This document shows, piece by piece, positions 22,991 to 32,900 of a stretch of DNA of 64,000 nt (the stretch's first letter is position 1; each line of letters opens with the position of its first letter). Where the stretch lies: assembly GCA_037013685.1 (NCBI GenBank), contig CM072891.1:20808501-20872500 (forward strand), given 5' to 3'. This stretch comes from Acridotheres tristis. Lineage: Eukaryota > Chordata > Aves > Passeriformes > Sturnidae. The position numbers were made by a program, and so were the translations under genes. A model generated the notes under the pieces. That model saw only the letters and a list, made by a program, of their open reading frames with translations. It did not search any database and was not told the DNA's origin.

Positions 22991-25589
22991 TCCAAGGTAC
23001 CCCATAGCTATTCCTTTTCAAACCATGAGCTTGTCTGGCCAAAACCACATGCAGAGCTAGGCACTGTGACCCTGGCTGCAGCTGTGGATGCACAGCACTT
23101 TCACAAGTCAGACCGCAGCAGCTCCTATCAGCTGCCCAACAAACCTGGGCACAATTAGTGTCTGCTTATGAACACTTGAAGCACCTGGCCCTGAACTGCA
23201 CAAAGTCTCTGTTGCAGGAACAGATCAGGAGGAGCCAGCTGTTTTCTGAAGAATAAAGGCCTGCATTCAAGTGTTTGCACTGGATTAAATATGAAAGCAT
23301 CCTTTAGCCTGTTGCTTTGGTTTCTCTGGCAGGAGTTTATCCAGAAGTTTCACCTTTGCTGCACAGCCTAGATTCATTCTGAAAGGTAAAGCACTGGGTA
23401 AATTGGGTATTGTGTGTCCTGAGGGAAGAAATGGTGTGCATGGCTGTGAAAATGCATTGGGAGAAAAAGATCTGGGCTGAAATCATACAGACAACTTGGG
23501 TACCTCCAGAACTTGAGGATTTTTCCCGAATCCTCCTTTTCTGTGTAATAGAGGCGTAATCTGTGTGACAGGGAGTATCACGTAGGCTAAAGCAAATCTG
23601 GTAGGGGAGAGTGAGTAGTCCTGTGATGATGTGAATGAAATCTACTGACTCCTCAGCAGATCTGGGGCAATTTTAGATCCCACACTGACCTGAGATACAG
23701 GGACTGAAAAGAGGAGATTATTGTTAGCAGCCATCTGTGAATGAGTTGAGGGGAGAGAGAGGATGTTACTGGATGAGTATTTGCTGACAGCAGAGATGTG
23801 TTCGGGCCAGGCAGCCTCTGAAGGAATGTACAGGGTATAACTGTTGTGGCCTGTTCCCTTCTCTCCCTCCCTTGGTACACACCAGTAGAATTTGTGTCCT
23901 CTGCCCAACCTCTTCCAGTGTACCTCAGCCATGCCTCTGCTCCACCCATGCCTTGCTATCCCCATCCTAGGTGTCTTCTGGCACTGCCTCCTCCTCATCC
24001 TCCTGTTCCCTCTCCCTGCATCCCCATCCCCCAGACTGGGGCTCACATGACACCACAGATGCAGATGTGAGGCTATTGGTTTTCCTGGAGGAGAGGCCTG
24101 GCCGTGTGGATTGTGGAAAGTGGATCCAAAATTTAGTTTGTTCTGTGTTCAAAAGAGTTTGAGTTATTTTTGGTCTCAGCAGGGCCTGTTTCAGGGCTTT
24201 TCCGTTCTATGCCACTCATCTAACTGTTTTGGCATCTTTCATTCTCTTTTTCCCCAAAAAAACTGTTCCAACCAAGGTTTCTTGGAAACACTAAAGGGGG
24301 CTAAAAATCCCCCTTGGTTTAAAAACAACAGAATAAACCAAAACATGAAGAACTTTCAATTGGGAATTTCACCACTGACACCAAAAGAGATTGTGTGGTC
24401 TTCAGTATTGGATAGTGTGTGTGTGGGAAGAGGATACTTGATTCTTCTCCATCCTTGGAGAGTCAGATATAATCCCATCCTTTTGTCTTAGGTAAAGACT
24501 TTTGGTTTGTGTTTTGGCTCGCTCTGTTCCCAAAATAATTGTCAAGTGTAACATTTCAGATACAGGAGGACAAGACACTGGAAAACCATTTTAATTTTAT
24601 CCTGTAGCAATAGGTGACTTTAAAAAACACCTGTTCCCTGGTGAATTATTTTGTACTCCCTGGTTAGTTATTTCTTGTATGCATATATATATTTATATAT
24701 GCTGGTACTCTTCATATTTGTTTCTTTGCTTTCAAATGGCCTATCCAATTTGCATTTCTCTCTATGGATCTTTCACATGAATCTCCCTATGCAGCCATCC
24801 TACCAAGCAATCACAACTCATTGCAAACTTTTTTTTTTTTATTTCTGTATCAAAACATAAGAAATTATTCTTTTAAAGTGATGGGTTTTTTCTCCATTCT
24901 GTTACGTACACCTCCTGCTCATTAGCAACAAATATTTGCTGAAGAAGTGGAAAGCAGCTTTTTGTTTATTTTAAGTGATAATAGAACAAGTTTTGGCCCA
25001 GAAAGAAAAGTTGTGGCTAGGAAGGAGAATGATTCCCAGTGTCAACCATATGTTGCATTCATCTAACTGAAGTGGCTTAATTACTGGTAGATGTTGCTGA
25101 GCTCATAAAGATACCTTTTTGCCAAGATTGTTTGCTGATAATTGCATTCCCCCCTCTAAAAAAAATTAAAAAAAAAAATCTGAAAAACTTCATCCCACCA
25201 AGCTTCCCTTCCAGTCTTCCTTCAGCACCCTTTCCCTTTAGATGCACACCACAGATTCACATCGAGAGATGCTTGTATGAAAAATTTCTGGAGGTCCACT
25301 ATTGTTAAAGCTCCTGTCTTGGTCTCTCTTGGAGCAGGGGAGAAACTGCAGTAGCCGTGCTCTGCTCCTTGGGAGAGGGAGCAGTGGTGATTTTGGAGTA
25401 GATTATTCCTCTAATTGCGTAGCTGGTTTCAGTCTGGGATTAAGGTAGCTCAAATAATGACCTGACTTTTTGTAGCTGTAATGAGCAGCAAGCTTGGTCC
25501 TTCAAGACCCCTGATATTTTGAATCCTTTCCAAAAATATTCCTGTCGTCAAATCCAAAGTGGAATTCGGGATTTAGCGCTAAGGGGTAA

Positions 25590-25880
25590 GTGGGTTGGCG
25601 GTAACAACCGGCAGCCTCCCTCCGCTTCTGCCTATGCATTCTCATGATAAAGGGCACTTTAAAGCCCCTCTGACAATGAATGAGTCCTAGTTAAATATTT
25701 CAAGAACTTCTTTACATGGTTTCCTCTGATGCATGTACTGTTGAGACATCTGTCTTCCGTACTAATAAAGTAGTCTAGATTTAAAATGAACTTCATTGGA
25801 TTGCTTTGAAACTATAGGCACATATGGTTCATAATTAGCTGGATATCTCTTATAGTTAAATGATTTTTTTTTCTCTCCCT
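25590..25880. promoter_or_regulatory. Candidate conserved noncoding element downstream of CDKN1C
   Basis: AT-rich and repeat-free, with homeodomain-like TAATTAG and nuclear-receptor-like words. It lies next to a small CpG block 2 kb past the CDKN1C 3' end. It is inferred from sequence texture. Confidence 0.3.
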
Positions 25881-26029
25881 CTCTCTCTGTCGCCCATTCG
25901 CATCAATAATAGAAGCAAACAAAGTTCCAATTGTTCCCTGTTGCGGGACATTATGTGCCTGAATAAATGGATGTTGGCTGTGTCTACATGGATTTGCCAT
26001 ATGGCTACAAAGGCCGAAAGAATAGGGGC

Positions 26030-26300
26030 AGTGTGCTTTGTGCCGGGGCGAGGAGGGCCGGCCGGGCTGGGTGGGGCAGGGCGCGGGGGCGGCCGCACAC
26101 CTTCCCGCACCCCCGGGCCCCGCAGGGCTGCGGGACCGGCCCTCCCTGCTGCGGGCTGCGAGCCCCACGGCTCCGCTCGGGCACTGCCCATCGCCTGGAA
26201 TCATCTGCTTTATAGCCCCGAGCCTAAACTGTCCCCGCGGTGAGAGTTTTCCTTCGGAGCCAGGCTGGGCACACCTCGTGCCTCCTCCGGCCGAGGTATT
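26030..26300. promoter_or_regulatory. Small CpG-rich block
   Basis: About 270 bases of CpG-rich sequence (GGCCGGCC, GCGGGGGCGGCCGC) lie about 1.7 kb beyond the CDKN1C poly(A) site, flanked by AT-rich sequence that looks conserved. There is no gene structure. Confidence 0.4.
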
Positions 26301-27941
26301 TTGGGAGCTCGGAGCAGGGATCTTTCATTGCAAAAAGTCCTATTATTAGTTGCGGGCTGGGACAATGGAGGTCCCAAAGGCACCTGCTTTCATGAAAGCG
26401 AGAGAAAAGCCCATAAATCCTGGAGGATCCAGCTGCCTCACTCCGGGTATTGTTGGCTTTCATAAGGAAAGGGAAAAGCTATTTTTCTTTTCAAAGGGGG
26501 GGGGGGGAAATCGTATTGAGTCAGCGGCCACTGATGCGGGCGTGTAAAATAATCCCGTTCTGATTAAGCGATCATGGAGCTGGAGGTAATCAATGTTACT
26601 TTTACAGCCAGGAGCGTTTGGCGGCCGTGACAGCGGGGGGAGAGAGTGGGGGGAAAGACGGGGAGGGGTGGGGGCAGAGAGGAGCGCTGTGACGGGGGAA
26701 GACGATGTGGGCAAACCTTGAGCCTTATTCACCCTGAACCCCAGTCCCTCAGCTCCCTCCCCGCTCCATGGAAGTGTATAATACACAGATCAGAAAGCCA
26801 GGGAGTGACGCCTTCTTGGTTCGCCCCAGCTGCTCGGTTCAGTGTGGGGGTGCAGCATTTCAGAGGTGCAAAGTTGGGGACTGGAATCAGAAAGGCATAA
26901 ATCAGTCCAGCGAGTCCCCACGTCCTGGTCCTCCTCCCCATCCGCGCTCTCCAGCATCCCCAGCTGCAGCACCTGCAGGCAGCACCAGACCTGGTCTGTC
27001 CCCCTTTCCCGGGCAGCTCAGGGCTGGGATTCAGAGCAGGGCCTGTGCCCCAATCCCTCTGGGCTGCGTGCAGATCCCACGGCTTTCACCTGCCCTCGGG
27101 CCATGGGGACGAGGTGATACCACAAAGTGCTGCTGGTGCATGGTTGTGACAGCACTGTCACCAAAGCACTGTCAAAACGCTGTTTCGTCTCGTGGGCAGG
27201 CTTATTTTGTGTGAGCGTTGTTTTGCTTTTTACGTCTTTTAGGGCGAAGTGAAACTGCTGCCTTTCCCAGAACTGTTGTGTGTTTGTCCTGTAAATCATT
27301 GCTGGGCAAGAGGTACCAGGAAGTGCTTCCCTGCAGTAGCCAGGGCTCTGGGCTCCAGGCTGGGGAGCGAGCGGCCGAAAGAGAGGGAGGGGGAAGGTCT
27401 GCACAGCCACGACAGGGGCGTCCCCCCTGTGCTGAGCCCGCTGAGGTCCATGAACACCGGTCACCCCCCGGTGCTGTCCCCTGCAGGCAGGCAGCGGCCC
27501 CAGCCGTCATGGGGTGAGGGGGGCGGCCCTGGCCCATCAAGGGGGGCAGATCCAGCCTTGCCAAGAAAGGGCGAACTGTTAAAAGTAACTATTACAACGC
27601 GCCCAAAGGCTGAAATCAGAGTGTGATGAAGGGCGTGTGCTCGCCTGATGCTTGGTTTACTCCGGCAGCACTCAGGAGGTTGAACTTGTTTTTAAGGGAA
27701 GCCCTCCTCTCCCCTCCGAACCACACACCCGCTTGTCGCGGCGGGGCGCTGGGGAGGGAATCGCCCTTCCCGCTGCGGGTCGTGCTCCGGGGGTACCCGG
27801 GGCCCCGCGGCGAGGGGACACTCCCCTCCAGCGAGACACTCCGAGCTCGGCTGGGCTCCCCCACCCAAGCCGCCGGGGTTGGCCCTGCCACCCCCCCCCC
27901 CCGCCCCCCGGACTTCCCCTCCAGCACACACCAAGCAGGCT
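26301..27941. other. Intergenic sequence adjoining the CDKN1C 3' end
   Basis: GC-moderate to GC-rich with a G12 run (26496-26507) and a long C run (27890-27902). The block 26340-26620 resembles conserved noncoding DNA. No coding exon was recognised. Confidence 0.5.
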
Positions 27942-28600
27942 TGCGGCCGTTTCCTGACGTTTATTTAATTTTATTATTGAAGTTGTAGCATTATTTGCGA
28001 TGGCAGTGGTACAGACCGGCTCAGGATCCATTGAAACAGATTTGTCTTCAAGTAGTCTAAAAAATATTTTGATTCATAGCTACATCTTGTGAATAAAAAA
28101 AAAAAATTCCACTATAAAAATAAATTTACATTTTGTGAATAACAAAAGCAAATATAGTGCCCTTTGGCTTAACCAAAAAAAAAAAAGACTATTGGATGTC
28201 AAAGTTATCCACGTTTCTGACATAAATAGAAAATATAAGTTAGTATAACTCTTAAAAAAGTTTTGTACAAATATACACTTGTTTTTTTTAATTTTTCCTT
28301 TTTTTTGCACTGAGAGCTCAGCAGAGATTAAACATTTCTTATAAATGACTTTTAAAGCTTTACACTTCTGGCCAGTGTACTCACATTAGGCATAATACAT
28401 TTCTATACAGAACGTCATACATTGCACTGTTGTACGGTAACACTGCTCCGTGCGCGGCCAGCGCTGCGGCTCCGCTCCGGTTGCCGCTGCCGGGCCAGGC
28501 GGGCGCGGGGGGGTCCCGGCTCGCTGCGCCGCCCGCGCCTCCGGGGCGTCGCGCCTCCCGCGGCGGAGCGCCTCTCCCGTGGGTGCAGTAGTGCAAAAGT
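27942..28600 (-). other. CDKN1C: CDKN1C 3' UTR exon (exon 3)
   Basis: A strong acceptor on the minus strand (pyrimidine tract then TTCTCCTCCAG ending at 28601) pairs with the donor at 28741 and gives a 141-base intron. The exon begins ACTTTTGCAC, is GC-rich for about 160 bases, and then becomes very AU-rich from about 28440 down to 27960, with several ATTTA and TTATTT motifs typical of short-lived messages. From memory, the stretch around 28250-28370 (GTAAAGCTTTAAAAGTCATT and the following TTTAATCTCTGCTGA) resembles the human CDKN1C 3' UTR, which would make it deeply conserved. The exon end is set by the poly(A) signal at 27960-27965. The cleavage position is approximate. Confidence 0.8.
27960..27965 (-). 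terminator. CDKN1C: CDKN1C polyadenylation signal AATAAA
   Basis: The plus strand reads TTTATT, so the minus strand has a canonical AATAAA, overlapping an ATTAAA. About 30-45 bases downstream on the minus strand is the GU-rich stretch TTGGTGTGTGCTGG (about 27932-27918). This is the normal layout of a cleavage/polyadenylation site, with cleavage expected near 27945-27940. It lies at the end of the AU-rich 3' UTR, where sequence again turns GC-rich. Confidence 0.8.
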
Positions 28601-28746
28601 CTGGAGGAGAACAAAAAAGAGGAGGGGGACGGAAAAAAAAAATAAGCAAGGGGAGAGAAGTGGTCGCGGTGTAGGAAGTAAGGAAGAGAGCGCTGCAGAA
28701 AGCGTCCGGGCACCCTCGCCCGCTCCCGGGGCGCGTCTCACCTGGC

Positions 28747-28868
28747 TCACCGGAGCCGCTTGCGGGGGGTCTGCTCAGCCGGCACGGCGGCGGGGGGCGG
28801 CGGGCAGCCGGCGGGGCGTTCCGCTGCCGCCTTGGGCTCCACCGGCCTTTTCCTCCTCGCGAAGAAAT
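28747..28868 (-). CDS. CDKN1C: CDKN1C coding exon 2, nuclear-localisation and QT-box C terminus
   Basis: This 122-base exon joins exon 1 across an 86-base intron (28954 to 28869, GTGCGT...CCATCCAG) and completes the reading frame: 451 + 122 bases = 190 codons plus stop. The junction rebuilds ITDFFARRKRP, equivalent to the human DFFAKRKR segment that carries the nuclear-localisation and PCNA-binding-like region. The protein ends EQTPRKRLR, the QT box whose threonine is a CDK phosphorylation site controlling turnover in mammals. The TGA occupies 28749-28747. A splice donor (GCCAG then GTGAGA, intron from 28741) lies only five bases after the stop, so there is a further intron in the 3' UTR. The 86-base intron is not a multiple of three. 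Its retention would replace the C terminus with about 17 unrelated residues ending at a stop near 28902. Confidence 0.95.
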
Positions 28869-28954
28869 CTGGATGGGGGACGGAGAGGAAGGAGAGGTCC
28901 GTCAGCCAGAGTGGCGGGACACCCCCCGCGCCCCCCGGCTCCCCACGCACGCAC

Positions 28955-29405
28955 CTGTGATGCGGGCGGTCGGGCTCCTCCGGCGGAGCCGCATGCCGCG
29001 GCGGCGGGGCGCGGCGCGGTTCTCCCGGCTCAGCCGCCCCCCGGGCCCCTTGCCGGCGGCGGGCGGTGGCGGCGGGGACGGGGGCGCCCGGAGGAGGGGG
29101 ACGCGGCACCGTCCCACCTGCAGAGTCTCCCGGTAGAAAGCGGGCACGGCGCCGGCCTCCACCTCCTCCCAGCGCAGGCGGCCGGGCCCCGGCAGCGGCG
29201 TGTCGGTTTGGAAGTTGTAGTCCCACCGTCGCTGGTCGTCCTCGCCCATCTCCCGCAGGCGCTCCCGCAGTTCCCGACCCAGCTCCTCGTGGTCCACCGG
29301 CCCGAAGAGGCTCCTGCAGACGGGGCTGCGGCCGTGCCCGGCCAGGGCTCGCCGGGCCGAGAGGCGCTCCAGGGCGGCGGCGCCGGAGAGGTGCACGTTG
29401 GACAT
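28955..29405 (-). CDS. CDKN1C: CDKN1C (p57/Kip2) coding exon 1, cyclin-dependent kinase inhibitor domain
   Basis: This exon encodes the N-terminal 150 residues, and the first base of codon 151, of a Cip/Kip inhibitor that binds cyclin-CDK complexes in the nucleus and blocks cell-cycle progression. Reading from 29405, the protein shows the cyclin-docking motif RSLFGP (residues 31-36) followed by VDHEEL. The kinase-binding strand RRWDYNFQ (59-66) and the PAFYRE segment (88-93), whose FY enters the ATP pocket in this family, follow. The text [11 protein letters not shown] and the C-terminal half match CDKN1C better than CDKN1B. A short proline run (109-115) and arginine-rich stretches follow. 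The exon ends ATC ACA G before a GTGCGT donor at 28954. The MSNVHLSG start is shared with Kip family members, and no better upstream ATG fits. The joined product is 190 residues. The human protein is 316 residues because of a PAPA repeat that is absent here. Confidence 0.96.
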
Positions 29406-29543
29406 CGCCGCCGGGCAGGACGCGGCGGGCCGGGAAGGCGTGGATGCCCCCCCGCCGCTCCTTTCCTCCCGTCCCGTCCGCTCGCTCCCTGGCGCTCACA
29501 CCGGCCGTGCCTCCCGCCTTTGAACCCCTGCCCCCGGCGGCTG

Positions 29544-29552
29544 CCTTTTAAA
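29544..29552 (-). promoter_or_regulatory. CDKN1C: TATA-like box of CDKN1C
   Basis: The minus strand reads TTTAAAAGG, 140 bases upstream of the start codon. Initiation would be expected around 29520, giving a 5' UTR of roughly 115 bases. It lies in a CpG island with CCAAT boxes further upstream, which fits a TATA-containing CpG-island promoter as described for mammalian CDKN1C. No transcript evidence is available here. Confidence 0.65.
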
Positions 29553-29583
29553 CCCCGCTCCCCGCGAGTGCGAGCAAAACACC

Positions 29584-29591
29584 ATTAGCAT
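29584..29591 (-). promoter_or_regulatory. Octamer-like ATGCTAAT upstream of CDKN1C
   Basis: The minus strand reads ATGCTAAT, one base off the POU octamer ATGCAAAT. It lies about 35 bases upstream of the TATA-like element, in an AT island within very GC-rich sequence. The position suggests a promoter element. The factor is inferred. Confidence 0.4.
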
Positions 29592-29622
29592 AATAGTGTT
29601 TCCCTGCCGCCGGCCCGCCGCG

Positions 29623-29730
29623 ATTGGCGGCGGCCCCCCCCGCCGCCCCCCGGCCCCCGGCGGCAGCGCTGCTGCCCGCGCCCTCCATTGGCTGCGCCGG
29701 GCAGCGCCGCTCCGCCGCCGGCCGCATTGG
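29623..29730 (-). promoter_or_regulatory. Cluster of three CCAAT boxes
   Basis: ATTGG on the plus strand (CCAAT on the minus strand) occurs at 29623-29627, 29687-29691 and 29726-29730, roughly 75-185 bases upstream of the TATA-like box. All three have the same orientation and are separated by GC-box-like runs. This is a typical NF-Y arrangement in a cell-cycle gene promoter. Confidence 0.6.
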
Positions 29731-29930
29731 CCCGCACTGGCCCGGCCCGGCCCCGCCGCGGACCGGGGGGGCGGCCCCGGCGCTGGCCCGGCCCCGGAGC
29801 TCGGCCGCCGCGCTCCCCGCCCGCTGCCAGCTCCGCTCCCTTTGTCTGCCGCCGGCCGCAGCTCTGCCGCCGGCCGCAGCTCTGCCGCCGCTTCCAAGCC
29901 GGCGACTTTCGGGGTTGTTTTTTTTCCGCT

Positions 29931-32900
29931 CCGTGTTGCCTTTTCTGCGTGAAGAGTGCGTGTGAGAATGTTTTTGCTATTATTTTTACTCTTACTTTGT
30001 TTGGGATTTTTTTTTCCTCCTCGACGAGTGTCGCCAGTTTTTTCAGCATCCGTGGAGCGCGGCGGCTTGGGGCGGGGGAGGTGATGCGTGTGGAGGAAAA
30101 CGGGATCGTTTCTGGCTCGGGGATTTTTATTACACTCCTGCAAAACAAAGCGAGATGTTTGCAGATTTCAAAACAAGCTGAAGGCTATTTTTAAAAATAG
30201 GGCTTCTCAGCTGCATGGAAGTAATAACTTGCAGCCTTAGTGAATAGAAGTACATGAAAACCACAGCATTTTCCTCTCCTGACTTTAAAACCCACATAAT
30301 ACGTGTTTGTTCACTGCAGATGAACTAATCTCGCTATTGTGTTGCCAGAGATCAGCTGGCCTGTGCTTTACATTTTCTGCAGGTCACTGCAATCATTGCC
30401 TTTTGTTGTTTTGGGATGGAGGAGTATGAAAGGAAAAGAAGGGGGAGCATAATTGACACCGTGCTAAAATTGGTCCCAGAACATCATCACAGTGTTGATG
30501 TGCGTCTCAGAGGGTCATCATGGCAATGATTTTTTCGTCTGCAGACAACAAGAGGAAAGATGAACCTCTTTCATGCAGCGTGTTTGGGACCCCCTCACTC
30601 CTTATGTCCCTATGGCTCTCGCCTTTGGGAAGTTCAAACCCTTGAACAAAGACAACTTGGACGGTTTTAATCCCTAGAGGGAATAAAATTAATATTAATT
30701 CTTAGGATGTGCTGGCTCTGCAGAGACTGCCATAGATGCTGGCTTACTGCAGGGCTGGAGGGGTTGCAGCTTTAGGCCCCTTAGGGCAATGCCCACAGGC
30801 AGGTCTGCTGCAAGAAGAAGGGCATTTGTCTTTGCATCCAATGCAAAGGCCTTGCCAAGTGCACCACAGTAAGTCCGAGGTGTTTCCACATTGATCCCAC
30901 CTCTGTGACAGGGCAGCCTTCCAGCACTGCTGGGGACCCTCACTCCTGCACTTGCCATGCTGGTGAGGAGCTTGTGGCAGCTGGACACCCCTGCCACCGC
31001 CCAGGTACTGCACCTTCAGTGGTGCTTCAGTCTGCCAGCACCAAGAGGTACCAGCAGTGCCCGTGGGTTTGGACCCATGGACCTGGGGTTGGCTGCTGCT
31101 GGCAGAGAGAATGTTGGAGCCCGGCTCACTGCACAGGCAGGATCTATCCATAACAAGTTTGATCTCCTGAAGTAATTTCCTGATGTTTGTGGGGACAGGT
31201 GGGGTGCTCAGTGGGAAGCATCTGAAGCTTGGTGACTGAGAGAAGATGCAACAAGTGCTTTCAGGGTGCAGATGGAGGCATGGAGTCACACCTGGCAGAA
31301 GATTTTGCTGACCAGTGGTACAGACAGACCATTTTCATTTTACTAATGGTGATAGCACTGGTGTTTCAAGAAATGTGAAGACTTTTTTCTTTTAAAGATG
31401 CCTGTTCAGATGTTATGTTAACAGCCATTCTCAGTTTCCCAGGTGAGCTGGACACCCTACCCATGTGGCTGTTTCAAGTGAATATTACCCCACTGTCCTT
31501 TCCATCCCAAAATGACCCTTGAAGATGGCCATATGGATGTTTCTTGGCCCTAAGGATATCATTTAGGGAGCAGGTTACCAAAAGTTCCTCATCACTAAGA
31601 GCACATCATCTTAAAAAGCAGGAGATGCACATGAGTTAGGCACAGCTTCAGCCAGGAGAGAAGGCGTGGGTCTCGCAAGCTGGGATGTCAGAGAATGTGG
31701 TGAACATGGCACAGTGTTCACTTGGGGACTTCTCTCAGCAGCCATCAAATGCATCTCTCGGGATGTAGGTTGTGGTGGTTTTAGGAATAAATGTACTATG
31801 CAGAGAAAATGCTCTGAGTTCCCCAAGAAACCTGCTGGAAAAGTGCCCTCTGTTCAAGACCCGAGCCAAAAGGCAGTGGCCAGGTCCCTGCAGACAGGGG
31901 CTCTTTGTGAGGAGTCCTCGCAAACCTGCTGCCGTCCTCCCCCCGTGCCGGCGACCGCCTTTCCTGTGTTCTGCCTTCTCGGCTTTAGACATTCCTGCCA
32001 TGAAGGCTGAACGAGCAAGATCCCCCGCTATTTGCAAGATGTGGGCGTTCCCTGTGCAAAACCCACGTCCTTGTCCTTCCAAACCCTTTCAAGAGGTTAG
32101 CCAATATTTACGCAGTGCTTGAGGGACGCAAGGAACGACGGTTTCAACGTTCAGGAGTTGCCTTTTGTTTGAGGCCACTTCACCTTCCAGCTCACCTGGG
32201 AGGTAAACCAGCTCAGGTTTGAGATTATCACCCCTGCTTTTTTTAGTTCAGCTTCCTCACTATTAATGCTCCCTAATGCTTTGACTTGATTTTTTTTCGT
32301 CCCACTATACATTTAGGTTTTAAGGTGGTGGTGACGGTCCTGGCCGCTTTCTGCTCACAAGTTGCCAGTTCTAGCACTGTCTGTCTTTTATGTGTGGAGA
32401 TAGCATCCAGCCCATTTGAGGAGGAAATACTGTATGCACAGAGATGTTTCTAATTTTAGTGGATCTGTGAACTCTCAGGCCAGAGGGGTAGGTTATGCTC
32501 TAAACCAGCAGTTTGCCTAACATGAGCCACAAAATCTTACCCAAAAGCTCCTGCCACCAAGCCTATTAACTTCTTTAGAAATTCCTGCTCCAGAACACTG
32601 AGCAGAGTAATTACTGCTATGGTTAGAACAATGCCCCATAAGAATGAAGCATTTTTGCTCAAAATATCCAAGTCATATCTGCTTATGTCAGAAAAAATAA
32701 TGACTTTAACTGGTGTGTAGTCCTGCTGGCTGCTCTGTTTCAAAAGGATGAAGAGAGGGAAAAGCAAACTCCTTTATGGCCTGTGGATCATTGCAAAGGG
32801 ATTGCAATCGCAGGAGGTTTATTGCATTTGACTATTTCTGTTTGGAAAGGGTCCAGATTGACTGTCAGAGCCAGGGCTGGCTTGGCAGATAGGGGAAGAG

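Larger units (their letters stand above)
17001..26029. other. Intergenic regulatory-looking sequence before CDKN1C
   Basis: No genes were seen. The stretch holds long A/T homopolymers (17348-18021), a TA/TG microsatellite (19595-19685), a (CAAA)n run near 21800 and several repeat-poor blocks with enhancer-like texture, including 18020-18180 and 20530-21040. Confidence 0.5.
28430..29930. promoter_or_regulatory. CpG island covering CDKN1C
   Basis: This is the strongest GC and CpG enrichment in the window. It spans the promoter, both coding exons and the start of the 3' UTR exon, then falls sharply to AT-rich sequence on both sides. Near the upstream edge an 18-base GC-rich unit is tandemly duplicated (about 29848-29890). 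Long open frames on both strands here are by-products of GC richness and of the CDKN1C frame. Confidence 0.8.

Noticed and set aside
28422..29588. 388-codon plus-strand frame through the CDKN1C locus
   Set aside because: It is antisense to well-supported CDKN1C exons and composed of Pro, Arg, Ala and Gly, as expected from a CpG island.
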